This document shows positions 53,650 through 62,116 of a DNA stretch of 64,000 bases, in pieces. A program made the translations under genes and the position numbers. Position 1 is the stretch's first letter. Every line of letters starts with the position of its first letter. Below the pieces are notes generated by a model, which was not told where the DNA came from, did no database searches, and saw nothing but the letters and a program-made list of their open reading frames with translations. Source of the DNA: CAYLNH01 sp964384625 (GTDB lineage: Bacteria > Verrucomicrobiota > Lentisphaeria > JABSQK01). The stretch lies in assembly GCA_964384625.1 (NCBI GenBank), contig CAYLNH010000008.1, positions 3,151 to 67,150 on the forward strand. Direction: 5' to 3'.

Positions 53650-55065
53650 ATGAAACCCAACATCCTCTTCATCTTCACCGACGACCAGCGCTTCGACACC
53701 TTGTCCGCCCTGGGCAATACTGCAATCGCCACGCCGAACCTGGACCGGCTGGCCGGGCGCGGGACGCTGTTCACGCAGGCGCACATCATGGGCGGCACGT
53801 CCCCGGCTGTCTGCATGCCCAGCCGCGCCATGCTGATGACCGGCCGGACGTTGTTCCACCTGGAACACAACGGCCGGCGCCTCCCGGCAGAACACACCAC
53901 GATGCCGGAGCAGTTCCGGCGGCACGGTTACCAGACCTGTCACGTCGGCAAATGGCATCAGGACCGCGAGTCGCATCAGCGGTCGTTCTCGACGGGCGCC
54001 AAGATCTTCGGCTTCCGCCGCAAGTGCGGCTGGTACGAAGCCTGCAACGGCCACTGGCACATCCCGGTGCACGACTTCGATCCGGATGCGACCTACGCGG
54101 CCGACGGCGGCTGCAACGACCCGCCGATCGAAGCGTACCCGGCGCCGTATGAAACCGTAAAAGAACACGGCCGGCACTCGACGGAAGTGTTCAGTGACGC
54201 GGCCATTGAGTTCCTGCGGGAGCAATCGGGGGAGAAACCGTTCTTCCTGTACCTGGCGCACATCGCCCCGCACGACCCCCGGCAATACCCGGCGCGCTTT
54301 CGTAAACAGTACAACGCCGACAACATCGAGCTGCCGCCGAATTTCATGCCGCGGCACCCCTTCGACAACGGCGAACTCCGTATCCGCGACGAGCTGCTCG
54401 AGGGCTTCCCGCGCCGGCCGGCCCCCATCCGCCAACACATCGCCGACTATTTCGCGTTGATCGCGATGATCGACGAACAGGTCGGCCGCGTGCTCGACGC
54501 CCTGGACGCAAACGGCCAGGCCGACAACACGATCATTGTGTTCGCCGGCGACAACGGCCTGGCGGTCGGCCAACATGGACTGATGGGCAAACAGAATCTC
54601 TACGACCACAGCATCCGCGTACCATTGATCCTCGCCGGCCCGGGGATTCCCGCAGGCGAACGCCGCGATGCCGGCTGCTACCTGCTCGACATCTTCCCCA
54701 CCCTTTGCGATCTGACCGACACGCCGATCCCGGACAGCGTCGAAGGCAAAAGCCTGGTGCCGGTGCTGAAAGACCCCTCAGCAACGCGGCGAGATGTGCT
54801 GTACTTCGCCTACATGGGCTGCCAGCGCGCCGTGAAAGTCGGCCGGCACAAGCTGATCGAGTACGCGGTCAACGGCACGCGCACGCAACAGCTCTTCGAT
54901 CTCGATGCCGACCCCAACGAGATCAACAACCTGGCCGAAGCGGCCGAACACAAGGACCTCCTTGCGTCTCTCCGCCAGGTCCTCCGGCGCTGGCAGACGG
55001 ATCTCGACGACAACAAAGAATGGGGCCGACAGTTCTGGGGGGCGAACGGCAAATCGTCCGCTTGA
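53650..55065 (+). CDS. Type I (Cys) sulfatase
   Basis: 471 residues from ATG 53650; in-frame sequence upstream is probably non-coding. The Cys-type formylglycine motif is C55-M-P-S-R. NILFIFTDDQRFDTL gives the metal-binding D11/D12, VGKWHQDRE the active-site Lys/His and FAGDNGLAVGQHGLMGKQN the second metal pair. No signal peptide. The closing region with LFDLDADPNEINNLA is typical of family S1 sulfatases that act on sulfated polysaccharides. Probably regulated by the divergent AraC gene. Confidence 0.92.
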   Translation: MKPNILFIFTDDQRFDTLSALGNTAIATPNLDRLAGRGTLFTQAHIMGGTSPAVCMPSRAMLMTGRTLFHLEHNGRRLPAEHTTMPEQFRRHGYQTCHVGKWHQDRESHQRSFSTGAKIFGFRRKCGWYEACNGHWHIPVHDFDPDATYAADGGCNDPPIEAYPAPYETVKEHGRHSTEVFSDAAIEFLREQSGEKPFFLYLAHIAPHDPRQYPARFRKQYNADNIELPPNFMPRHPFDNGELRIRDELLEGFPRRPAPIRQHIADYFALIAMIDEQVGRVLDALDANGQADNTIIVFAGDNGLAVGQHGLMGKQNLYDHSIRVPLILAGPGIPAGERRDAGCYLLDIFPTLCDLTDTPIPDSVEGKSLVPVLKDPSATRRDVLYFAYMGCQRAVKVGRHKLIEYAVNGTRTQQLFDLDADPNEINNLAEAAEHKDLLASLRQVLRRWQTDLDDNKEWGRQFWGANGKSSA

Positions 55066-55269
55066 TCTACGGGACTGCCGGGCTGGTACCGGTCCACACT
55101 GCTGCATGCAGTCCGGCTTCCTGCCACAGGGGTCGGCAGTCCACCACCCTGCCCGGAGTGGCCGAGTGCTTCAGTATTTCGGCAACCGGGAAATAAGGAG
55201 GCCCTGACTCGGCCCACGGGGGGCGGAAGCTGAAGAGCTGTCTTCCTCGAGCTCAATCCTCGGTCGATC

Positions 55270-56289
55270 TCACCGGGCGGCAGCGTAGGCTTCTTCGTAG
55301 GCTTCCAGCATGTCGGGAAGGAGTTCCTCGGCGTTGATGTCGTAGGGACAGCGCTCATGGCACTGGCCGCAGTGGACACAATCTTCGATCCGCAGCATTT
55401 TTTCGCGGAACTCCGGCGACAGCAGGCCGCCGGTGGGCATGCGGCCCAGACAGTACGTGATGCGCGCGGCCATGGGAATGGGGATCTCGGCCGGACAGGG
55501 CAGGCAGTAGCCGCAGGCCCGACAGAAGTTGCCGGCGAGCTCCTCCTTGTCTTTCGCCACCAGCGCCCGGATCTCGTCGTCGTACGCCGGCGGATCGGCA
55601 TCCAGCGCCAGGAACTCCTCGAGTTCCCGCAGCTTCTGGCAGCCCCAGATCGGCACGACATTGTCGAACCGGTGCAGGAAAGTAAACGCCATCCGCGCGT
55701 TGCTCAGGATGCCGCCGCACATGGCTTTCATCGCAATCAACCCGACGTCATGCTCTTTGCAGAGCGGGATCAGGGCCAGGTCTTCGCCGTTGGAGATGGC
55801 GCTGAGCGGGAACTGCAGGGTGTCGTACAACCCCGACTCGACAGCTTCCCGGGCGACCGCCAGACGATGGTTGGTGATGCCGATATGCCGGATCATCCCT
55901 TGTTCTTTGGCTTTGACCAGAGCGGCATAGGACGACGTCGAATCGGCGGGATCCGGCAACTGCGCCGGGTTGTGCAGCTGCATGATGTCGACGTAGTCGG
56001 TCTTCATGTTGGTCAGACTTGTCTCGAGCTGCGCCATGATGCCGTCGTAGGTTGTCGCCCCGGACTTGGTGGCAATGACGATGTCCCGGCGCACATCAGC
56101 CAGGGCGTACCCGATTTTCTCTTCGCTGTCGGAGTAGGCGCGGGCGGTATCGAAGAAGGTGATGCCGGCGTCATAGGCGCGGCGCAGGATCGCGGCGGCA
56201 GCGTCAAAGGAGACGCGTTGAATCGGCAACGCACCAAAACCGGTGCGGGTGATAGTTAAATTGGTCTTGCCCAGACGAAAGGTTTCCAT
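55270..56289 (-). CDS. Aldo/keto reductase with C-terminal ferredoxin-type clusters
   Basis: 339 residues from ATG 56289, with GGAG upstream. The TIM-barrel aldo/keto reductase shows the catalytic tetrad: Asp and Tyr in FFDTARAYSDSEEKIG, Lys in VIATKSGA and His in IMQLHNPAQ. The C-terminal 80 residues carry two cysteine sets, CRACGYCLPCP and CVHCGQCHERCP, which would hold 4Fe-4S clusters. Such fusions occur in anaerobes and may pass electrons from ferredoxin-like carriers. The substrate is unknown. The neighbouring genes (sulfatase, Gfo/Idh) suggest sugar metabolism. Confidence 0.9.
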   Translation of the reverse strand: METFRLGKTNLTITRTGFGALPIQRVSFDAAAAILRRAYDAGITFFDTARAYSDSEEKIGYALADVRRDIVIATKSGATTYDGIMAQLETSLTNMKTDYVDIMQLHNPAQLPDPADSTSSYAALVKAKEQGMIRHIGITNHRLAVAREAVESGLYDTLQFPLSAISNGEDLALIPLCKEHDVGLIAMKAMCGGILSNARMAFTFLHRFDNVVPIWGCQKLRELEEFLALDADPPAYDDEIRALVAKDKEELAGNFCRACGYCLPCPAEIPIPMAARITYCLGRMPTGGLLSPEFREKMLRIEDCVHCGQCHERCPYDINAEELLPDMLEAYEEAYAAAR

Positions 56290-56579
56290 ACGGACTCCGA
56301 TTGGTGGTTCACACGATTCCGGAATATACCGGATGCCGACACCCCTGTCCATCGCCGGCCAGGACCATCCGGACGAGACACCTGTTGCCAGCCGGCCGGG
56401 AATGGCTCTGGCCTGAGACGTGCCCGGGGCGTTGGGCCGACCCTCCTTCAGCGCCAACGGCGGTGCACACAGGGCCCCTTCAGCGCGCAGAGACTCAACG
56501 AGATGCATTACATCAACGGTCCCCGGAGCCCGGACTGATTACACGAAAGAGACATCGCCTGTCCCGAATACCCCTGCAA

Positions 56580-57575
56580 TCAACCGTATTGGGGCCGGGA
56601 AGACAGCCGGATAACGGTGTCGGTTTCGGCCGCTCGATTGGCTGCGAGAGCAGCGGCCAGGCTGCGGATGGCGTCGGCGGCAGTCACCGGCATCGGGGCG
56701 CCCGCTGTCAAGGCGTCCAGAAAGGCGTCGACACAAGCAGCACTGCCGGATTCCATGGTCTCGCCGGAGAAATCCAGGATCTCCTCAGTACCGCTTCGCG
56801 AACGGAATCGGCCGTCGGCAATCATGCCTTCACTGCCGATTGCCATGAGGCCGTCGCCGCCGAACGGCGGCGTCGATTCATAGGTGAATACGACTTCGCC
56901 GATGGCGCCGTCCTGCAACTCGAACAACGACGCGATCGTCTTGTAATGATGAAACCCAATCGGCCCGATCCGATTGCCCAGAGCCCGCACACTCAGGACC
57001 TCCTTACCGCTGAGCCAGCGCATCAGGTCCACCTGATGAACGCCGCTGCCCGTGATGGCCGTACGCCCGGCTTCCGCGCCCGCATACCACGGCGCCCGGG
57101 CAAATTTCTTCGCCGCATTCTGCAGCCCCTGCAGACGTACGTAGATGATGTCTCCCAAAGCGCCGGCGGCAATCAACTCCCGAGCCCGGGCATAGCTCGG
57201 GCGGAACCGTCGCTCGTGGGCGATCATCAAGCGGCCGGCGGCCGCGGCAGCCGCCGCTTCAATCGCCGCAGCATCCTCCAGGTTGGTGGCAATCGGCTTG
57301 GTCAACAACACGTGCGCGCCCAACGCCAGGATCGCCTCCGCCTGTTGCCGGTGAAAGGCGTCGGGCGTGACCACACTGACGGCTTCCGGAACTTCCGCCG
57401 CCAGCATGGCGTCGAGCGCCGCGTAGCAGACCGCCGGCGTCTGCAGTTGTTCCGCGAATTCCCGGGCTCGGTCAAGGTCCACGTCACAAAGCGCGATGGA
57501 GCTGACCTCCTCCCGTCGATCATAGGTCAGGGCATGGGTTTTTCCGAGGCCGAGGCCGACAACTCCAACACGCAT
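56580..57575 (-). CDS. Gfo/Idh/MocA-family oxidoreductase, signature Glu replaced
   Basis: 331 residues. The N-terminal Rossmann domain starts MRVGVVGLGLGKTH. The family signature EKP appears as TKP in HVLLTKPIATN, so the Glu is replaced by Thr while the Lys that contacts substrate is kept. The C-terminal domain contains GSGVHQVDLMRWLSG with the usual Asp/His. It is expected to act on a sugar or polyol with NAD(P). The next gene downstream on this strand is the aldo/keto reductase, 291 bases away. Confidence 0.85.
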   Translation of the reverse strand: MRVGVVGLGLGKTHALTYDRREEVSSIALCDVDLDRAREFAEQLQTPAVCYAALDAMLAAEVPEAVSVVTPDAFHRQQAEAILALGAHVLLTKPIATNLEDAAAIEAAAAAAAGRLMIAHERRFRPSYARARELIAAGALGDIIYVRLQGLQNAAKKFARAPWYAGAEAGRTAITGSGVHQVDLMRWLSGKEVLSVRALGNRIGPIGFHHYKTIASLFELQDGAIGEVVFTYESTPPFGGDGLMAIGSEGMIADGRFRSRSGTEEILDFSGETMESGSAACVDAFLDALTAGAPMPVTAADAIRSLAAALAANRAAETDTVIRLSSRPQYG

Positions 57576-57679
57576 TCCGGTCCCTTTCGTCTTGGTTCAA
57601 CTTGGTTGAATTTAGTGCAACACGGTTTTCCGGTCAAGCCCGAGTGTCGCGAAACGGCGGACTGGACGCCGGAGAACAG

Positions 57680-59536
57680 TCAGGGCGCGGCGGTTTCGAG
57701 TTTTTTGAGGTTGCGGCGGGCGAGAGTATTGGCGGGGTCGAGCTGGAGGATACGCTTGAGTTGTTGCCTGGCCTTGTCGATGTTGCCCTGTTGGGCGTGA
57801 GCGGCGGCCATGGTGTTCAGCAGTTTGATCGACGTCGGGTGTCTGTTGATTGCCGTAGTGAGGATCGGGACGGCTTCGGCGGCGCGATACTGCTCGACCA
57901 GCATGCCGCCGAGATCGGCCGCGGCTTCGGCGTGTCCGGGGGACAGTTCGAGCACCTCCAGCAGGATTGCTTCCGCCTTGACCGTGTTGCCGGCCTGGGT
58001 CTGCACATGCGCCGCCAGGACACGGGCTTTCAGGTTCATCGGTTCTTTCCGGATGAGTTCTTCCAGCGTCTTCGCGGCCGCGGTATACTGCCCGGCCCCC
58101 AGATGGCCGACGGCCTGATTGTAGAGCGAACGGTTGTTGCGGCCGCCGGTCTCGCCGCCCTTGGCAAAGTGTCTGGCGGCTTCCTCTTCCCGACCGTGCT
58201 CGGCATACCAGATACCGAGATTGTTATGCGCCACGAAGTTGCGGTCGTTGAGCCGGATTGCGTGCTTCCAGAGAGTTTCGCTGTTCTGCCAGGTACGGGC
58301 CTGTCGATACGCCAGGGCCGCCCAGACCAGAACGGGAACTGTTGAAATCGCAATCAGTGACTGCAACTTCCATTTCTTATGCTGCCAGACGCTGGCCAAA
58401 CCAACGGCAACAGCGAGGAAGATCCCGATGTGCGGAACATAGTTGTAACGATCCGCGGTCAAGTGGCCGCTGAACGGGACGAAGCCGCACACCGGAGTCA
58501 GCATACCGACAAACCAGAACCAGCCGACGGCGATCCAGGGGCGCTTGCCGAGCTGGGCAATCGCGAGGATACTGAGAACCAGCAACGCGGCGGCGCCTCC
58601 CAGCACGACGGGCAGCGGCCAGGACCGGCCGAGGGTCGTCGGGTGCGGGTAGAAGCAGGTGAGGCGCAACGGGGCGAGGGTCCGCCAGAGCGCCGTGCCG
58701 TAACCGTAGAACGCGCCCTCGAAGGAGATCCGGTCGCCGTCCGGCGGCACGGCGCCGGCAAGCACCTGGACGCGGTAGGTGACAATCGCGATGATGACGC
58801 TGAGTCCCGCCAGGGGGAGCTTCTCAAGGATCCGCGGGCGCAGCCGCTGCCAGCGCTCCGGCCAGCTCTGTTCGGCCCAGCTGCTCAGCGGCCAGATGTC
58901 CAGCAGCAGCAGGACGCCGGGCAGCGGCAGCAGGGTCGGCTTGGCCGTCAGTCCGAGAAAGAAAAGCAGGGCGACCACCAGGTAGCGGGGCAGCGACCGC
59001 TTCTCGGTATAGCGGATATAGGCCCACAGCGTGAACATCAGGATGAAGGCGCTGAGGACGTCCTTGCGCGAGACGATCCAGGCCACGGGCTCAACATGTT
59101 GGGGATGCACCGCGAAAGCGGCGGCGCCGAAGGCGCTGACCCAGGTGACCAGCGGCGGCTTGAGCCCGGCGGCTTGCCGCAACAGACGACGGAGGACAAC
59201 GAAGAGCAGCACCGTGGCGGCCATATGCAGCAGCAGGCTGACCGCGTGCATCGGCTTCGGGTTGAGTCCGAACAACTCGATGTCGAGCATGTGCGACAGA
59301 TAAGTCAGCGGATGCCAGAGGCCCTTGATGCCGCCGCGAATGCTGTTGCTGATCCCGGGTCCGGTCAGCCCGTGTTTCACCGCGGGGTGTTCGAAGACGA
59401 AGACGTTGTCGTCGTAGTTGACCCTGTCAAAATTCCAAACGCCCCAGAAGACGACCAGGTTCAGCAGGCAGAGTCCGCCGGCAATGATCCAGGGGGTGTA
59501 ATCCCGTGTGACTGTATTGTCTGCGGCAGCGGTCAT
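57680..59536 (-). CDS. Multi-spanning membrane protein with C-terminal TPRs (TMTC/PMT-like)
   Basis: 618 residues from ATG 59536 behind AAGGGG. About ten membrane helices (about 15-430) include a first periplasmic loop with NFDRVNYDDNVFVFEHPAVK, the acidic DD pair typical of GT-C (protein-mannosyltransferase-like) enzymes, and AVHPQHVEPVAWIVSRKDVL. The last 180 residues are TPR repeats (NNLGIWYAEHGREEEAARHFAKGG and following). The layout matches TMTC-like proteins common in PVC and Omnitrophota genomes, possibly O-glycosyltransferases. The gene is monocistronic. Confidence 0.8.
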   Translation of the reverse strand: MTAAADNTVTRDYTPWIIAGGLCLLNLVVFWGVWNFDRVNYDDNVFVFEHPAVKHGLTGPGISNSIRGGIKGLWHPLTYLSHMLDIELFGLNPKPMHAVSLLLHMAATVLLFVVLRRLLRQAAGLKPPLVTWVSAFGAAAFAVHPQHVEPVAWIVSRKDVLSAFILMFTLWAYIRYTEKRSLPRYLVVALLFFLGLTAKPTLLPLPGVLLLLDIWPLSSWAEQSWPERWQRLRPRILEKLPLAGLSVIIAIVTYRVQVLAGAVPPDGDRISFEGAFYGYGTALWRTLAPLRLTCFYPHPTTLGRSWPLPVVLGGAAALLVLSILAIAQLGKRPWIAVGWFWFVGMLTPVCGFVPFSGHLTADRYNYVPHIGIFLAVAVGLASVWQHKKWKLQSLIAISTVPVLVWAALAYRQARTWQNSETLWKHAIRLNDRNFVAHNNLGIWYAEHGREEEAARHFAKGGETGGRNNRSLYNQAVGHLGAGQYTAAAKTLEELIRKEPMNLKARVLAAHVQTQAGNTVKAEAILLEVLELSPGHAEAAADLGGMLVEQYRAAEAVPILTTAINRHPTSIKLLNTMAAAHAQQGNIDKARQQLKRILQLDPANTLARRNLKKLETAAP

Positions 59537-59697
59537 GGCAACCCCTTGTTCTGCGGACAGCATGCTAGCTGTCCGGCCGGTCGGTGTCAAGACACGTTGT
59601 CGGGTCTGTACAATGCGTCCGTGACGGGGGGCGGCGTCGGTCGGCGTTCCGGCGCCGGCCAGCATGGCAACCAGCCGCACAGGCGATATGTTGCCGT

Positions 59698-60114
59698 ATG
59701 CGAATTCCGGTGCTGACAGTCCTGCTCCTGCTGTTGTGCGGCTGCACGTCGACCACGTCGGTGTTCATGCTGGACTGTGCCCTGGACGACCACATGGGGG
59801 ATGCCGGCCTGAAGCTTGTGTACCGCGGCACGGAAGACTACTTCCACTACCTCGATCTGCACTACAACGGGAAACGCAAGAAATACCGGGTGTCGCAGTT
59901 CGCGCTGGACGTGCGCCGGCCGTTTCCGCTCGATTCCGACCGTCGCGACATCTACTGGATCACACTGGAAGCCTACGGCGCCGACCGCATCGAAATCATG
60001 GAAGATCAACGGTGGGTGCTGACGCCGGTACAGGGGGATGCCGGCGAACTATATAAGCTGGAATTGGCGCCCAAAGATAAAAAGAGGCATCCGGAAAGCC
60101 GGAATCGGCCGTGA
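59698..60114 (+). CDS. Putative lipoprotein
   Basis: 138 residues from ATG 59698. A signal sequence of about 14 hydrophobic residues ends in lipobox LCGC (Cys at about 16), with a Thr/Ser-rich lead-in. The mature part has a beta-rich region (LVYRGTEDYFHYLDLHYNGKRKKYRVSQFALDV) and a Lys-rich end. No family recognised. It sits upstream of the folate C1 genes on the same strand but 209 bases away, so co-transcription is uncertain. Confidence 0.7.
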   Translation: MRIPVLTVLLLLLCGCTSTTSVFMLDCALDDHMGDAGLKLVYRGTEDYFHYLDLHYNGKRKKYRVSQFALDVRRPFPLDSDRRDIYWITLEAYGADRIEIMEDQRWVLTPVQGDAGELYKLELAPKDKKRHPESRNRP

Positions 60115-60323
60115 TTTCGGGACAAACAGATTATGTACTTTCTCTGTTTTTGAGCCTTGACGGTGCCCGAGATTTGACTCTAGGTTACCTATAGACAGAC
60201 AGACTGCCTGACCGGGCCCGGGGGTTTGGTGCCCGGCGCAAAACGGCCGCAGCAAGCTCCTCCCGGTTGACAATTGAATACTGGGCGCAGTACACCTCGA
60301 GGCGAGGAAAGGAGCGCAGCCGC
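60115..60323 (+). promoter_or_regulatory. Leader/promoter region of the metF-fhs pair
   Basis: 209 bases with two TTGAC-type elements (TTGACG near 60162 and TTGACA near 60267) and GC-rich palindromes. GCTCCT (60256-60261) is complementary to AGGAGC (60310-60315), which contains the metF ribosome-binding site, so a fold masking translation is possible. I do not recognise a known riboswitch class. Confidence 0.3.
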
Positions 60324-62114
60324 ATGCGATCGTTCAGAGAGCTCATTCGCGACCGAACGACGAAGCCCTTCATGGTCGGCGTCGAACTTGTCACTTCCCG
60401 CAGTACACTGGAATCCAAGGACGGCCGGAAGGTGACCAAACTGGCCGATGCCGCGACCGAGTGGGAGGCGGTGGACTGGGTCAGCATCACAGACAATGCC
60501 GGCGGCAATCCGATGCTGGCGCCGTCGACGCTGGGCCGTCGCGTCCTGGACCGGGGGAAAGACGTCATTGTTCATCTTGCCTGCAAGGACCGCAACCGGA
60601 ACGCCATCGAGTCGGTGGCCTGGCAATACCACTCCGAGGGGCTGCACAACATTCTGGCGTTGACCGGGGACTATCCGGTCAGCGGCTATCGCGGGATTGC
60701 CGCGCCGGTATTTGACCTGGACGCCTGTACGCTGTTGCGGATGCTGTCTGAGATGAACGACGGCCTGCAGGTCCCCGGCCGCAAACCGGGCAGCGTGATC
60801 GACCTGCCGGCCACCGATTTCTTCCTGGGCGCCGCGGTGTCGCCGTTCAAAGCGAACGAAGCCGAGCTGATGTGTCAGTATCTGAAGATGGAGCTCAAGG
60901 TGAAGAACGGCGCCGGCTTTCTGATCCCGCAGATCGGCTACGACATGCGCAAGAGCCACGAGCTCACCGCCTATCTGAAACAGCGCCGGCTCGACGTCCC
61001 GGTCTTCGGCAACATTTACCGTTTGACCAAAACCGTCGCGGGTCTGTTCAACAAGCGGATCATCCCGGGCTGCTACGTGTCGGACAAGCTGCTGGCCGAG
61101 ATCAGGAAGGCGGCAGAGGCCGAGGACAAGGGCAAGAGCTTCTTCCTCGAGTTGGCCGCGCGGCAATATGCCTGCTTCAAAGGCCTTGGGTACCGGGGCG
61201 CCTACATCGGCGGCTTCACGAAAATGGACGACGCCAGGAAGATTGTCGAACTCGGCGAGTCCTTCGGCGAAGACGACTGGAAGGAATTCGCCAAAGACCT
61301 GATCTACCCGGAAGACCGGGATTTTTATCTGTTCGCCGAGGACCCGGAGACGAAACTGGCGGACCCGGACCGCAAGAGCCCCGAGATCCTCGCCGCGGCC
61401 GACCAGGTCGACCGCAAAGAGATCACCCTGATGTATCGCCTCAACCGCTTCGTCCACAAGCTCGTGTTCGAGCCGACGGGCCTGCTGTTCAAGCCGGTGC
61501 GGAAGATCTACGAGATCCTCGACCGCCGCTTCCCACGACTGATGAAACTCGCCGGCTGGCAGGAGCGCGTCATCAAAAAAGCGATGTTCGACTGCCAGGA
61601 CTGCGGCGATTGCTCGCTGTTCGACTGCCAGTACAACTGCCCCGGATCGCAGTGTCAGAAGAACCAGCGAAACGGCCCCTGCGGCGGGTCGCGCGGGCCG
61701 CTGTGTGAATCGGCCGACGTGCCCTGCATCTGGTACCGCGCCTACCACCGGGCGAAAAAAGCAGGACAATTGGATACATTCCTGCGGCGTGAGCTGATCC
61801 TGCGCAACCATGAACTGAAGGGCACGTCCTCGTGGGCCAACTACTTCCTCGGCCGCGACCACGCCGCCCTCGGCAACGACCGGCCGGCGGACGCCGAAAA
61901 GCGGGCGGCACAACCCGCCCCGGCGGCGCCGCCGACGGAAGAAAAACCGGCCGCCGCAGAAACCGGCAACGCCATCAAACTGGTGGACACGCCGGCGGCA
62001 GCCAAGGCCGACGACGACAGCAAACCGGCAGCGACGACACCGGCAGCCGATACCAGGCAGGCGCCGTCGCACATCCATTTCGATGACCACAAGACCAAGC
62101 GAAAGGCAGGATAG
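60324..62114 (+). CDS. metF: Methylenetetrahydrofolate reductase fused to MetV-type zinc/Fe-S domain
   Basis: 596 residues. The reductase TIM barrel (about 15-310) includes ELVTSRSTLE, ITDNAGGNPMLAPS, LACKDRNRN and ALTGDYPVSGY. The C-terminal MTHFR_C/MetV-like domain (about 365-510) is Cys-rich: FDCQDCGDCSLFDC...CPGSQCQKNQRNGPCGGS. In acetogens MetF and MetV are separate subunits of the Wood-Ljungdahl enzyme; here they are one chain. The last 80 residues are Ala/Pro/Lys low complexity. Start ATG 60324 is chosen for the AAGGAG 10 bases upstream. The fhs start is two bases after its stop, so they form an operon. Confidence 0.9.
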   Translation: MRSFRELIRDRTTKPFMVGVELVTSRSTLESKDGRKVTKLADAATEWEAVDWVSITDNAGGNPMLAPSTLGRRVLDRGKDVIVHLACKDRNRNAIESVAWQYHSEGLHNILALTGDYPVSGYRGIAAPVFDLDACTLLRMLSEMNDGLQVPGRKPGSVIDLPATDFFLGAAVSPFKANEAELMCQYLKMELKVKNGAGFLIPQIGYDMRKSHELTAYLKQRRLDVPVFGNIYRLTKTVAGLFNKRIIPGCYVSDKLLAEIRKAAEAEDKGKSFFLELAARQYACFKGLGYRGAYIGGFTKMDDARKIVELGESFGEDDWKEFAKDLIYPEDRDFYLFAEDPETKLADPDRKSPEILAAADQVDRKEITLMYRLNRFVHKLVFEPTGLLFKPVRKIYEILDRRFPRLMKLAGWQERVIKKAMFDCQDCGDCSLFDCQYNCPGSQCQKNQRNGPCGGSRGPLCESADVPCIWYRAYHRAKKAGQLDTFLRRELILRNHELKGTSSWANYFLGRDHAALGNDRPADAEKRAAQPAPAAPPTEEKPAAAETGNAIKLVDTPAAAKADDDSKPAATTPAADTRQAPSHIHFDDHKTKRKAG

Positions 62115-62116
62115 TA

